Origin: Maribacter antarcticus DSM 21422 | GTDB lineage: Bacteria > Bacteroidota > Bacteroidia > Flavobacteriales > Flavobacteriaceae | Length of the DNA: 64,000 nucleotides | NCBI RefSeq assembly: GCF_000621125.1 | Contig: NZ_JHZC01000018.1 | Span: 1-64,000 of the forward strand | Reading direction: 5' to 3' | In this document: piece by piece, positions 1-11,077 of the stretch | Layout: the number at the start of each line of letters is the position of its first letter | Numbering within the stretch: position 1 is the first letter of the stretch | Program-made: the position numbers and the translations under genes | The notes under the pieces: model-generated | Seen by the model: only the letters and a program-made list of their open reading frames with translations | The model's database searches: none | What the model was told of the DNA's origin: nothing

Positions 1-267
1 TAGGCATTCCCCATACGCCCTTTTCCAGCTTGTCGCCAAACCTTCTTATTGCTTACTTATTATATATTCGTACTCTTTACTATCATTACGTACTTGCGTA
101 CGTAATTAAGATTCGTGTTTCTTTCTTTTTAGGTATATACAACACTAATGTTATATATCCTGTTCCAATATGTCAATGAACGTTTGGTGGGTTGCCAACA
201 ACAATTAAATTAATGACTTCCCATACAAAACTCGGAGATAATTAAATTATCACCCAGTATTACCTAG

Positions 268-341
268 TGGAGAATATCGGAGTCGAACCGATGACCTCCT
301 GCGTGCAAGGCAGGCGCTCTAGCCAGCTGAGCTAATCCCCC
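268..341 (-). tRNA. tRNA-Ala (anticodon TGC)
   Basis: The reverse complement begins GGGGGATTAGC and folds into a complete cloverleaf. The 7-bp acceptor stem pairs GGGGGAT with ATTCTCC, the anticodon loop carries TGC, and the T-arm is GGTTCGACTCC. The discriminator base is A and no CCA is encoded, as is usual in this phylum. It lies in the 16S-23S spacer after tRNA-Ile and is co-transcribed with the rRNA. The remaining spacer (1-267) shows no 23S sequence, so the 23S gene starts beyond the left edge. Confidence 0.97.
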
Positions 342-473
342 ATTTCTTTTAGTGATGAGTTATTAGTGATGAGTTATGAGTTATCAAACCCTCTTCTCCC
401 AACTTCTAAAATTTCCAATACTTTAATCTCAATGAACGTTGCCCAGATTCTTCTACAAACCCTTGGGCTTCTG

Positions 474-547
474 TAGTCCCAGGCAGACTCGAACTGCCGA
501 CCTCTACATTATCAGTGTAGCGCTCTAACCAGCTGAGCTATGGGACT
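474..547 (-). tRNA. tRNA-Ile (anticodon GAT)
   Basis: The reverse complement begins AGTCCCATAGCTCAG. The acceptor stem AGTCCCA pairs with TGGGACT, the anticodon loop is CTGATAA with anticodon GAT, and the T-arm stem is GGCAG/CTGCC. No CCA is encoded. The 16S-Ile-Ala-(23S) order is the common rrn spacer arrangement. Confidence 0.97.
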
Positions 548-710
548 GTCCCTACTCTAAAGCCTCCCGAAGGAAACCATACAGCATTTACTATATATCA
601 TAATTGTGGAAGAATAATTAGACAAAGAATATAAAATAATAAATCGAAAAAACGGGACCGAGAACTTATCTCAAAACCGTCAGGGACTGTCCTTAAAAGG
701 ACAATCTCTA

Positions 711-2238
<1,528 letters not shown>

Positions 2239-2454
2239 TGTTTTGTAAATATTCGTCCCAACAATTCCAATGTCCGTCCCCGGCCCCGATTCTCTCGATC
2301 TAATTCTTTATAATTCTTGTCCGAAATTTTCAAAAAGGACCAATCCTTTTCTACTCACTTCGATTCTCCACAATATTTCAATGAACTCCTAATTGTCCCA
2401 AGTAAACTCCCTCAGAACGCTTCTTTTTGCTTAAGGTATTTCCCTAAGCGGCTG

Positions 2455-2484
2455 CAAATATACAACTGTTTTTTATCCCGACAA
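2455..2484 (-). promoter_or_regulatory. rrn promoter P2 (proximal)
   Basis: On the minus strand TTG (2484-2482) is followed after exactly 19 nt by TATATTTG (2462-2455), matching the Bacteroidota primary-sigma consensus TTG-N19-TAnnTTTG. The predicted start point is near 2448, giving a leader of about 210 nt before mature 16S. Confidence 0.75.
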
Positions 2485-2600
2485 GCTTTTTTGAAAAAAA
2501 ATAAAACTTCTTTTCAAACGGTCGAGAAAATTAACCGTACAACACAACTTTTAAAGAACTTACCCCTCACTCACTATAAACATAGCTCGTTTGCGGGGTG

Positions 2601-2630
2601 CAAATGTAACATCCTTTTTCATACCAACAA
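2601..2630 (-). promoter_or_regulatory. rrn promoter P1 (distal)
   Basis: On the minus strand TTG (2630-2628), then 19 nt, then TACATTTG (2608-2601) repeats the same consensus and spacing as P2, 146 bp upstream. Tandem promoters are usual for rrn operons. It lies 119 bp beyond the porin stop codon, on the same strand. Confidence 0.7.
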
Positions 2631-2748
2631 CAATAAAAAACAAACTTTTTTGAAGGTTTTTTTATACATCGCGCCAAACCCCTATATTATAGCCTCTTGG
2701 AAACAAAAATGATATGAAAAAAAACTACTTCTGGATTAAAAATGACGA

Positions 2749-4740
2749 TTAAGAGAAGAAATTCCAAACCAAACCAAAGCGCACAACGAAATCGCGGTAT
2801 GGATAATTGGGAGCTGAATAGAAGTTATAGCCCGTAAAGGAAGAATTAAAATGTTCAGCTTTTAAATATATCCTGGTTTGCTTCACCTTTGCGTTGATAA
2901 AAAAATCTAGTAGGGGAAATCCCCCCAGCTCTTCCCTATTCTGGATAAAAAACTCACCCAACACCGGGTTATAAGCATCCATGTTATAGCTTGTAAAATA
3001 TTTTAAGGTTACCCCCGTCTGCAGGTACATTGCCTTTTTAAATACATCGGATGAAAAGTACAGGGTATTTCTAGTAACCAATTGCGGTACATTTAGCACA
3101 TTTTGATCTTGCGCTATGGATTGATACATTACGGTGTTGTTCAATGCAAATTTACCTAGCCTAAACTCCTTAGCATATTTGATTTTTAAATGCGTGACAC
3201 TTTCGCTCTCTTGAAGCGGTTTGATATTTGCATTTTCAAAACCCTCCTCAAACGCAGCACTTGGGTCTGCAGCGAAATACGTATAGTTATCCAAAATACT
3301 ATACTTCACCGAAAGGTTTCCCAAGAGTGGGGAATCTAATCCCAATTGCAAGGTATTCACACGCTCCTTCTCAAAATTTGTAGTATTCTGCCAATTATAG
3401 TTTAAATAATCACTTTGATACAACAAAAAATTAAAATCTGGCATTCTGCTGGAAGAGTGCACAGCGAATTCAAATCTGTGTTTCTCATTATACATATAAG
3501 ATACAGCCCCATCGAGAATATTACCAGTTAGCTCACCTGATAAGTTATATCGAACAGAACCATCAATAGCAAAGGCTCCTATTTGTTTTTTATAATCACC
3601 CCCGACAGCAAGTTCAGTTCCCTTTAGTTGGTTCGTTATAGTTTCCCCTTCCGATGTGGTTAGAATACTATTAAAGAAGTAATTATAATTGTAGATATTT
3701 ACTACCCCTTTAAGCTCACCTAAAGTCTTATTATAAAAAGAAGCACCAATATCATTATTAAATACCTTTAAGGAAGCCTTGTCGTTAATAGTACTGAGAA
3801 TAGATTCTCCGAAATAATCGTCGCTAGCTCCTTGCTTGTATTGATAGAATTTAGTCTCGTAATTAAATGAATGCGTAATTGCTAAAGAAGTATTCTCAAC
3901 TAGACTAGAGTCCTGCTGGCTTCTTATCAGTTTATATTGATGATCCAAATAATATCGTTTGCCCAACACTTTATTATCAACATCAGTGAAACGAACATCT
4001 ACCTTAGGCCTGTCAATAAAATCATCATCACCACTCTCGAATTGCAATTCCTTTTCCGTTAAACCTCCGTTTTCCTGAGATGTAATATCTTGGGCTGCAA
4101 CATGCGTTCTCAAAAGATACCTATTATTTCTGCTTAAATAATTGGCCGTAGTTATAAAGTTGCCCGATTGTATCTGTTCTGAATTGTACTTGCCTAAAGA
4201 CCTAAACCCAGTATAGGCAATAGAAAAGTTGAAACGTGTTGAGGTATTAAAGGTGAGTAGTGCATCCAATAATTGACCTTCCTCTAAAGTGGTTTTAAAC
4301 ATTAGGTCCGTCATCGGCGTTATTACATCGTAATACTGCATCTGCTCTATCTCCCTATATCTGTTATGTTTAGCCTTAGCTCCTAAACTTGGATAAAGGT
4401 TAGGTCGTTCAAAATCAACACCGAGTTTATTGTAGGTCTGTCCTATATTAGCAAAAGGCAGGAGCTCAAAATCATCGCTACGCAGGTAGTTGTACTTATA
4501 TTCCTTTTGAATGGTTAGCGTGGTATCCAAATATGTGGTATCCCTTTGATGAGAAATTATCTTGTAGTTACGAATACTAACCGTGTCAACTACTTTAACT
4601 ATTGGAGCCTTCTTTTTGGTAGCTCTAGTTGTGTCTGCTATTGAATCCGAAAGAAGGTTTCCGGCAGGTTCTTGTTGCGTTTCTTGTGCAACAACTGTAA
4701 AAGCAACGAACAAAAAGAGTCCGGTCAAAAAACATTTCAT
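2749..4740 (-). CDS. Putative outer-membrane porin (Porin_10-like)
   Basis: This 663-residue exported protein starts with a classical signal peptide (MKCFLTGLFLFVAFTVVAQ). After an acidic/threonine-rich linker comes a long run of alternating aromatic and polar strands, ending in VWNFFS with the terminal aromatic residues typical of outer-membrane beta-barrels. From memory this layout and length fit the flavobacterial putative porin family (Pfam Porin_10), often found near rnhB. No transported substrate can be inferred. It is the last gene before the rrn operon on the same strand, and a TAnnTTTG promoter lies just upstream of its ATG. Confidence 0.75.
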   Translation of the reverse strand: MKCFLTGLFLFVAFTVVAQETQQEPAGNLLSDSIADTTRATKKKAPIVKVVDTVSIRNYKIISHQRDTTYLDTTLTIQKEYKYNYLRSDDFELLPFANIGQTYNKLGVDFERPNLYPSLGAKAKHNRYREIEQMQYYDVITPMTDLMFKTTLEEGQLLDALLTFNTSTRFNFSIAYTGFRSLGKYNSEQIQSGNFITTANYLSRNNRYLLRTHVAAQDITSQENGGLTEKELQFESGDDDFIDRPKVDVRFTDVDNKVLGKRYYLDHQYKLIRSQQDSSLVENTSLAITHSFNYETKFYQYKQGASDDYFGESILSTINDKASLKVFNNDIGASFYNKTLGELKGVVNIYNYNYFFNSILTTSEGETITNQLKGTELAVGGDYKKQIGAFAIDGSVRYNLSGELTGNILDGAVSYMYNEKHRFEFAVHSSSRMPDFNFLLYQSDYLNYNWQNTTNFEKERVNTLQLGLDSPLLGNLSVKYSILDNYTYFAADPSAAFEEGFENANIKPLQESESVTHLKIKYAKEFRLGKFALNNTVMYQSIAQDQNVLNVPQLVTRNTLYFSSDVFKKAMYLQTGVTLKYFTSYNMDAYNPVLGEFFIQNREELGGFPLLDFFINAKVKQTRIYLKAEHFNSSFTGYNFYSAPNYPYRDFVVRFGLVWNFFS

Positions 4741-5061
4741 ACCTCTTATATCTTCGTTGCCAAAGTTACTTTTTTTGTTGCTAACTAAATGTGAAAGTTT
4801 ACCTTAGAATATAAAACCTATATTTCTAATCTTAGCTGCACTCCAACAAAAAGCTATGTAAGGGTTCATTCTTAGCTTAGAGAAAAGATAAAGCGCTTTA
4901 TACAACTGCTTGAACGACCCTACTGATTATGCTTTGGGACTTTCTATGCAACTGCGTGTCTTAGTTATTATAATGACACGCAAAGCACTACTCTATTTTT
5001 AATAATTATATTAGCATATCTTTTAGAAAGACTTACCGTCAAAGGCCATTAGAACACTAGT
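4741..5061. other. Divergent intergenic region porin/rnhB
   Basis: These 321 bases separate the divergent porin and rnhB genes. Apart from the porin -7 box I see no RNA, repeat or gene. The rnhB side is AT-rich with only a partial TATCTTTT match near 5018. Confidence 0.5.
4761..4768 (-). promoter_or_regulatory. Porin gene -7 box
   Basis: TAACTTTG on the minus strand matches TAnnTTTG, 20 bp upstream of the porin ATG, and would give a leader of roughly 15 nt. The -33 region is T-rich but lacks an exact TTG at the optimal spacing. Confidence 0.45.
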
Positions 5062-5658
5062 ATGCTTTTAAACTTTTACAAAGAACAGGGGGAAGCAGGA
5101 ACGGACGAAGCAGGCAGAGGATGCCTTGCCGGCCCTGTTACTGCGGCAGCAGTTATACTTCCAAAAAAATTTAAGAACGGGGTCCTTAACGACTCCAAAC
5201 AATTATCGGAACGCATACGAAATGAATTAAAACCGATTATAGAAGCAGCCAGTACATCTTTTGCGGTGGCTCATGTGTATCCATTCGAAATAGATAAAAT
5301 AAATATTTTAAATGCTTCTTTCTTGGCTATGCACAGATCTCTGGAGCAATTAAAAATAGTACCCAAACATATAATTGTTGACGGTAACCGGTTTAATCCT
5401 TTTAAAGACATACTGCATACCTGCATCATTAAAGGGGACTCTAAATACTTAAGCATTGCGGCGGCATCTGTTTTAGCTAAAACCTGCAGAGACTCATATA
5501 TGGTTCGTATACACGAAGAATATCCTATGTATAATTGGAAACAAAACAAAGGCTATCCCACTAAGGAACATAGGGCGGCAATAAAAAAATATGGAGTAAC
5601 ACCCTATCACAGAAAAAGCTTCCAACTACTTCCCCGACCGCTTACAATAGAACTATAA
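5062..5658 (+). CDS. rnhB: Ribonuclease HII
   Basis: This 198-residue cytoplasmic enzyme cleaves the RNA strand of RNA-DNA hybrids and removes misincorporated ribonucleotides in a metal-dependent reaction. The family signature [12 protein letters not shown] is at residues 14-25, with catalytic Asp15 and Glu16. The third acidic residue is Asp107 in IIVDGNRF, and the fourth is Asp144 in AKTCRDSYM, downstream of the [17 protein letters not shown] motif. Length and motif order are normal for RNase HII. It is followed by a large lipoprotein gene on the same strand after 155 bp. Confidence 0.95.
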   Translation: MLLNFYKEQGEAGTDEAGRGCLAGPVTAAAVILPKKFKNGVLNDSKQLSERIRNELKPIIEAASTSFAVAHVYPFEIDKINILNASFLAMHRSLEQLKIVPKHIIVDGNRFNPFKDILHTCIIKGDSKYLSIAAASVLAKTCRDSYMVRIHEEYPMYNWKQNKGYPTKEHRAAIKKYGVTPYHRKSFQLLPRPLTIEL

Positions 5659-5813
5659 AAAGTATAGATTTGTCAAAAGCTTTTTAAAAAGTCAAATACA
5701 ACACTTCTATATACAGATTAAAATATCATTTGGAGAACGTTTATCCCCGTAGGAAAGAGTAATGTAATGGAGCAAGCAAATAGAGCCAAGTGAAAACAAA
5801 TAAACATGAACGG

Positions 5814-8276
5814 ATGAAAATTAAAATTCTTCTGATTTTAGGTATCGTATTAGGAATTCAATGTTCCCCGGAAAAGGAATTCCAGTCCAGCTTGTTACAA
5901 TTCATACCAGAAAATACCAGTGCAATTGTTAAAATAAACGACTTTAATGCCTTTACCGCCGAACTGGATGAAAATGACCTTATTCAAAAGCTGCTTACAT
6001 TAGATATAAGTAAAAAAATATCTAAAGTTCTTGTTCCATTAAATTATGTACAGCCTTCCCAAGAAGCACTGATCAGTTTTACAATTGACTCGCTACAAAC
6101 ACTTGATTTCACTTTTGTAGCTTCGGACACAATACCATATTTACAACTTTCCGAAATAACCGATAAAACCATAGAAACATTACAATATCAAAACTTCAAT
6201 ATTAAAAAATACACCGTTGAAAATCATGAATTTTACACCACTCGTATTGAAAAAAAAGAAATCCTAAGTTCTTCTATTAAACTACTGGAGCATCTTATCT
6301 CTATCTTTGACACACGAGTAATAAATCAACAATTAGTAAAATTTCATAATGTTTCGAACGCCACAAAATTAGGTCATTTGTGGGTTGACTTAAATAATAG
6401 CGACGCACTCTTAGAACATCTTACTGACACAAAAGTTGCTCTACTCCCATCCCATTTTGCAGATTGGTTATTTTTGGATGTATCCTTAGGGAGTGACGGG
6501 CTTTTTTTAAACGGAATAAGTACCGCTAAAGATGCTAACAAGAACTATCTTGAGTTATTTTCAGGAGCCAAACCGTTAGCGAATGTTACGTACGAAATGC
6601 TCCCAGCAAATACATCTTCCTTTGCATCATACACCTTTAGCAACTATAAATCGTTTTCTTCAAATCAAAGGCTTTATTTGAATCAAAACACAGCTATAGA
6701 TTCGCTTTTTAGTGCCATTGAGGAAATAGGAACTGCACAACTAGAAGAGCAACCAATAGTACTTTTAAAAACCTTTGGGACAGATGAAATAACCGATTAT
6801 TTAAAAAGTATACGTAAAAGTAGTGTTGAGTTTCAAGGTAGTGAAATATGGGAACTCGGAGAAACCACACTTCTTGAGAGTGCTTTAAAACCGCTTGTAG
6901 CTAATTTTGAATCTAAGTATAGTTGTGTCATAGAGAACACCTTAGTTTTTGCCCAAGAGAAGGAATCCTTAGAAAAAGTAATTATAGCCCACAAAAACGC
7001 TAACACCATACCAAAAACTAGCCTTTTTCAAAACTTAGAAGAACTTACCACGGAAGCTTCCTCCATTTTAGCCGTTGCAAACGCCAATGGTTTTGAAAAC
7101 AGCTTAGTGAACTACAATTTAGCAGAAACGGCGAAACAGCTGAAAGCAGCTAATTTATCTGATTATGTTTTTGGTTCAGAAATCATTTCTGAAACCGAAT
7201 TTTTTCATAGCAGTTATTTCATAAAAAAGATTGGGGAACAAAAAGTTAAAAACAGTATCACCTCAGTATTCACTTCTCAATTAGATACAGATCTACGTTC
7301 TGTTCCGCAATTTACCATCAACCATCGTACAAAAATGGGAGAACTCATTGTACAAGATTTGGATAACGTGCTTTATCTAATTTCCAATAATGGCAACGTA
7401 CTATGGAAAAAGCAGCTAGATGGGGCTTTACAAGGGAAGGTATATCAAGTAGACCTCTACAAAAACGGAAAACTACAATTTGCATTCACAACCAATAATG
7501 AGTTCATAATCCTTGATCGTAACGGTAAAACTGTAGCCCCATTTTCCTTGGAATTTCCCGGTGGAAATTTAAATCCTTTGGCCGTTTTTGACTATGAAGG
7601 AAAGAAGGATTACCGTTTTTTGGTTACCCAAAACAAAAAGGTTTTCATGTATAACAACCAAGGTAAGATTGTAACCGGATTTAAATATACCTCTGCATCC
7701 GACCGTATTATTGAAGCGCCACAGCATTTTAAAATTAACAGAAAGGACTATCTCGTTTTTAAGCTTGCCAACAACACCCTTAAAGTATTGAATAGAGTAG
7801 GTAACGTTAGGATTAAGATAAAAGAAGAAATTCCATTATCAGACAATACGATAAGACTGTACCAAAATAAGATTAGCCTTACCTCTAGCGAAGGGCTCTT
7901 GTATCAAATAGATACCAAAGGCAAGCTTACTAAAACGGACCTTGGACTAAACTTAGACCATGGTTTCGATGCGACTTCCAAAACGTTGGCAATCATGAAC
8001 GATAATGTATTACATATAAGGGGCAAAAAAGTAACCTTAGATCTTGGCGTATACTCCAAACCTAGAATTTTTTATATAAACGATAAGATTTACGTCTCGG
8101 TGACGGATATCCAAAACCAAAAATGTTATTTGTTCGACAGTCAAGCAGTGGCTATTCCAAATTTCCCTATTTATGGCTCCTCTACTATAGATATGGCAGA
8201 TATAAATAAGGACAGAAAACCAGAAATGGTCATCAAAGACCAAGAGAACTCATTTACGGTCTATGGAATAAATTGA
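5814..8276 (+). CDS. Large lipoprotein with C-terminal propeller-like repeats
   Basis: From the ATG at 5814 the protein has 820 residues and begins with a lipoprotein signal (MKIKILLILGIVLGIQC), which is why I prefer this start to the GTG at 5790. The N-terminal 450 residues resemble the DUF3352-type lipoproteins found beside rnhB in flavobacteria (recollection, not a search). The C-terminal third contains short repeated units such as NGNVLWKKQLDG, NNEFIILDRNGKTV and NNQGKIVTGF, which look like PQQ/WD-type beta-propeller blades. It ends in a VCBS-like ADINKDRKPEMVI segment. The function is unknown. It is probably anchored in a membrane with the propeller exposed. Confidence 0.65.
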   Translation: MKIKILLILGIVLGIQCSPEKEFQSSLLQFIPENTSAIVKINDFNAFTAELDENDLIQKLLTLDISKKISKVLVPLNYVQPSQEALISFTIDSLQTLDFTFVASDTIPYLQLSEITDKTIETLQYQNFNIKKYTVENHEFYTTRIEKKEILSSSIKLLEHLISIFDTRVINQQLVKFHNVSNATKLGHLWVDLNNSDALLEHLTDTKVALLPSHFADWLFLDVSLGSDGLFLNGISTAKDANKNYLELFSGAKPLANVTYEMLPANTSSFASYTFSNYKSFSSNQRLYLNQNTAIDSLFSAIEEIGTAQLEEQPIVLLKTFGTDEITDYLKSIRKSSVEFQGSEIWELGETTLLESALKPLVANFESKYSCVIENTLVFAQEKESLEKVIIAHKNANTIPKTSLFQNLEELTTEASSILAVANANGFENSLVNYNLAETAKQLKAANLSDYVFGSEIISETEFFHSSYFIKKIGEQKVKNSITSVFTSQLDTDLRSVPQFTINHRTKMGELIVQDLDNVLYLISNNGNVLWKKQLDGALQGKVYQVDLYKNGKLQFAFTTNNEFIILDRNGKTVAPFSLEFPGGNLNPLAVFDYEGKKDYRFLVTQNKKVFMYNNQGKIVTGFKYTSASDRIIEAPQHFKINRKDYLVFKLANNTLKVLNRVGNVRIKIKEEIPLSDNTIRLYQNKISLTSSEGLLYQIDTKGKLTKTDLGLNLDHGFDATSKTLAIMNDNVLHIRGKKVTLDLGVYSKPRIFYINDKIYVSVTDIQNQKCYLFDSQAVAIPNFPIYGSSTIDMADINKDRKPEMVIKDQENSFTVYGIN

Positions 8277-8834
8277 TAGCCAGAATTAAAAGTATATCTA
8301 ACAACTAGCCCAAACACATTCCGCTACCCTGCGTCTTTGGCCTTTGAAATTTTACACTGGTCATGACTACTTTTATGTGTTATTCCTAAAGTAGAAATAA
8401 GCTGTTTTCTAAGCCAATACAAACAGAACAAAAGCCTTAAAATTTGGTATCCCTTTTAGCTTATCTTTTATCGTCCGCTTAGCACCAAATAAGGGTATTC
8501 CTTCCCTCAAATAACGAAAGTATTTAGCACATTACTACTACTTCTCAAACTGTTCCAAACACAAACCCCTTCCCTTTTTATTAAAATTAAATTCTCATAA
8601 GCCCTAGGTTTAAGCGAAATAGATAATACACGATTTCAAGTGTTTTACTAATCATACATCTATAGACACCTAACATACAATCATAAACCCCAAATGCAAG
8701 ATTTGGAGAATAGACAGCTTGTTTGGTTAATACATTTAAGGATATGAAAACTCCCCGTATATTGTTTTCATTGTTATTTGCATTATGGGTACAGTCTAAA
8801 ATAGTATATTAAAAAGAACACTAAATACAGGAAA
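8277..8834. other. Gene-poor stretch with a signal-peptide stub
   Basis: No intact gene is visible in these 558 bases. At 8744-8812 (+) lies a 22-codon frame starting MKTPRILFSLLFALWVQ, which reads like a signal peptide cut off at the expected cleavage site. It may be the 5' stub of a deleted exported-protein gene. The rest is AT-rich with many stops in all frames. The decayed genes that follow suggest that the whole 8.3-10.9 kb stretch is degenerating. Confidence 0.4.
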
Positions 8835-10154
8835 ATGACTGCGTTCAAAAAGTTGTTAAGATCAACGATTTTGATTGCTGCACTATTAGTATGTACAGCT
8901 CTGGCACAAAGTCAATTTTTAAAGAAATAAGGAAAAGCTGCCGAACGTGCCGCCAAAACACGGAAGAGAATCGAGTAGAGCAAGAGACCCAAAAACAAAT
9001 AGATGCAGACCTGGACAGTATCTAAGAGCCTGGCGAAATGAAAGAAAAGCCAACCACGCTACCCCAAGAGAATGGGTCTATAAACACAAGAAACCAAGAG
9101 CAAGACGGTCCAAATACGGATAATGAAAATGCATCTACGTCTGAACTAAAAAGCCTAGTAGTTTATAGTAAATTTATTTTTGTTCCTGGTGATACGCAGT
9201 TATTTTTTGATGATTTTTCTAATGACTATAGTGGAGATTTTCCAGCTAAATGGAATACCTATGCTGGTGGTGAAATAGTACAATTGTCGGGGTCAAATCA
9301 GAAATGGTTCGAGCTAAAAATGTCATCTTATTTTATACCCGATGTACCTAGTCCCCCAAAAAAATACACAATCGAATTTGATGTTCTCACAACAGGGCTA
9401 AATAGACAAACCTCTTCTCAAGCCAAACTTGATATTAATTTAGATGAAAGTAATGCTTTTGGCTACGGAAACAATGCTGTTTACACATATCTTCAGTTTT
9501 GCCAATACGCTGCCATTAGATTAAGGATGTCGAGCCAAAGTGACGGAAAGGAACTTGCAGATAATACTATTGCTGTAGGTGTTAGGAAAACTATATTAAG
9601 TTCGACCCACATATCCGTCACTGTAAACAACACACGATTTCGTCTATGGATCAATGAATCTAAATATATGGATGTACCAAGGTTGGTTCCATCTAATAAA
9701 ATTAACAGCCTAAAGTTTGAACCAGTAGGTTTTAAAGATAGAAAGGAACGTCTTTTCATAACCAATGTAAAAGTTATCCAAGGGGGCTCGACCTAAGGCG
9801 AACGCTTATTTCAGTAGGCAAAGTCTCTACAAATAGTATTTTGTTCGTTTCCGGTTCTGATAAGATAAGACCAGAATCTACGGGAGTTATTTTCCAAATT
9901 TCCTCAGTGTTGCAACAAGAAAAAGGGACGAGCCTGAAAATCATAGATCATACCGACGACGATGGTGATACCGAAACAAATCTAAAATTATCCAAAGAGC
10001 GTGCTGAAGCAATTAAAATGCCTTAACCAATGTCTATTCCATTGACGAAAATCGATTAATTACCGGAGGAAAAGGCGAATCAAATTCTATGAGCGATAAT
10101 AGTATCTCGGATGGTAAAGCCCAAAAAAGAAGAGTAGAATTTATTAAACAATAA
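8835..10154 (+). pseudogene. Decayed OmpA-family exported protein
   Basis: The pieces read in order as one broken gene. They are a signal peptide (MTAFKKLLRSTILIAALL) ending QSQFLKK, a stop, GKAAERAAK, a frame change to VEQETQKQIDADLDSI, a TAA, and then an acidic linker. A 230-residue jelly-roll/LamG-like domain follows (about 9170-9790, FFDDFSNDYSGDFPAKWN). After a second frame change comes an OmpA C-terminal domain (SILFVSGSDKIRPES, HTDDDGDTETNLKLSKERA) with a third break near 10018, before SISDGKAQKRRVEFIKQ. Intact relatives are OmpA-like peptidoglycan-binding proteins of about 400-450 residues. At least two nonsense codons and three frame changes make function unlikely. The QFLKK...AAERAA start resembles the N-terminus of the DUF4412 gene at 14326. 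Confidence 0.85.
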
Positions 10155-10164
10155 CACTATTAAT

Positions 10165-10860
10165 ATGAAGAAAAAATTTCAATTTCTACTAGTACTATCC
10201 TTGGGAATGAACTCTTTGTTTGCGTAAAAAAACTACAGCAAGTATTATCCGATGGAAGAAGGAGTTACCTTTCGATACACGATGTACAACAAAAAAGAGA
10301 AAGCCGAAGGTGTCACCGATTACATCATCTCTGAGGTTAGCTACGATAGCAGCAATATATCCGCCACTTTTGACCTAAAATTTACCGATAATAAAGGGGT
10401 GGAAATATACAATTCCGATTTTAAAATCAGCTGTTCAGATAACAGCATCAAAATAGACTACGACTGCCTTTTCCCCACTCAAATGATGCAGTAATATGAA
10501 GAAATGGGTCTAGATATGGAAATATCTGGAACAGACATCTAATTGCCAAACGACTTGAGTGTAGGAAAGGAATTGAAAGATGCCTACGTATCGATAGCTA
10601 TGAAAATGAGCGGTATAAAAATGAACATTACTATAAATCAGACCGAGAGAAAGGTTGAAAAAAGGAAAGTATTGCCAAGCTGGCTGGTACTTTTGACTGT
10701 TTTTTAATTACCAAGACTAGTATATCAAAAATCATGGGTGCTACACATACAACAACCAACAAGCTTTGGCTGGCAGAAGGTATAGGTATGCTCAACAAGA
10801 ATCGTACAAAAAAAAGGTAATCTGATGACCCGAATGGAGCTTACTAAATTAAAAGAATTG
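10165..10860 (+). pseudogene. Decayed TapB/DUF3108-like exported protein
   Basis: A signal peptide (MKKKFQFLLVLSLGMNSLFA) is followed directly by TAA where QKNYSKYYPMEEG would continue. The frame then stays open (10252-10494, FRYTMYNKKEKAEGVTDYII), meets TAA after TQMMQ, and meets TAA again in GTDI-LPNDLSVGK. It changes frame near 10670 to AGTFDCFLITK and LWLAEGIGMLNK, and again near 10815 to KKGNLMTRMELTKLKEL. These fragments align in order with the secreted TapB/DUF3108-like family as I remember it. The nonsense codons are explained by single changes such as CAA or GAA to TAA. The neighbouring OmpA pseudogene, 10 bp upstream, was probably its operon partner. Confidence 0.8.
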
Positions 10861-11077
10861 GATTTTTTTCGCTATTTCACTGCTGAAACAACAAATGGGT
10901 TTTTAAACATCATAGTATATATACTTGTTTTTTTGAAAATATTGAAACAGATTTCACAAGATAAAAGCCTAATATCTTTAAGGAGGTACTTTTTATATAA
11001 CACAAGAAACTAGAAAATTGTCTATCTTATAATCATTGGATAATTCCATGTCTTTAAAGTTACTAACCAAAAACTAA

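Larger units (their letters stand above)
2239..2748 (-). other. rrn leader and promoter region, no protein gene
   Basis: These 510 bases between the porin stop codon and the 16S 5' end hold two Bacteroidota-type promoters (entered separately) and about 210 nt of transcribed leader. The leader contains the kind of AT-rich sequence seen before rRNA genes. A 131-codon reading frame on the plus strand (2317-2712) crosses both promoters and reads against transcription. It has no family resemblance and I do not call it. Confidence 0.7.

Noticed and set aside
2317..2712. 131-codon plus-strand reading frame upstream of 16S
   Set aside because: It crosses both rrn promoters and the leader, runs against transcription, has no signal of a family and begins in transcribed leader sequence.
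8835..10860. Translation through TAA codons (recoding) as an alternative to pseudogenes
   Set aside because: Frame changes occur as well, intact genes in the window end normally at TAA, and the stops fall at unrelated positions.
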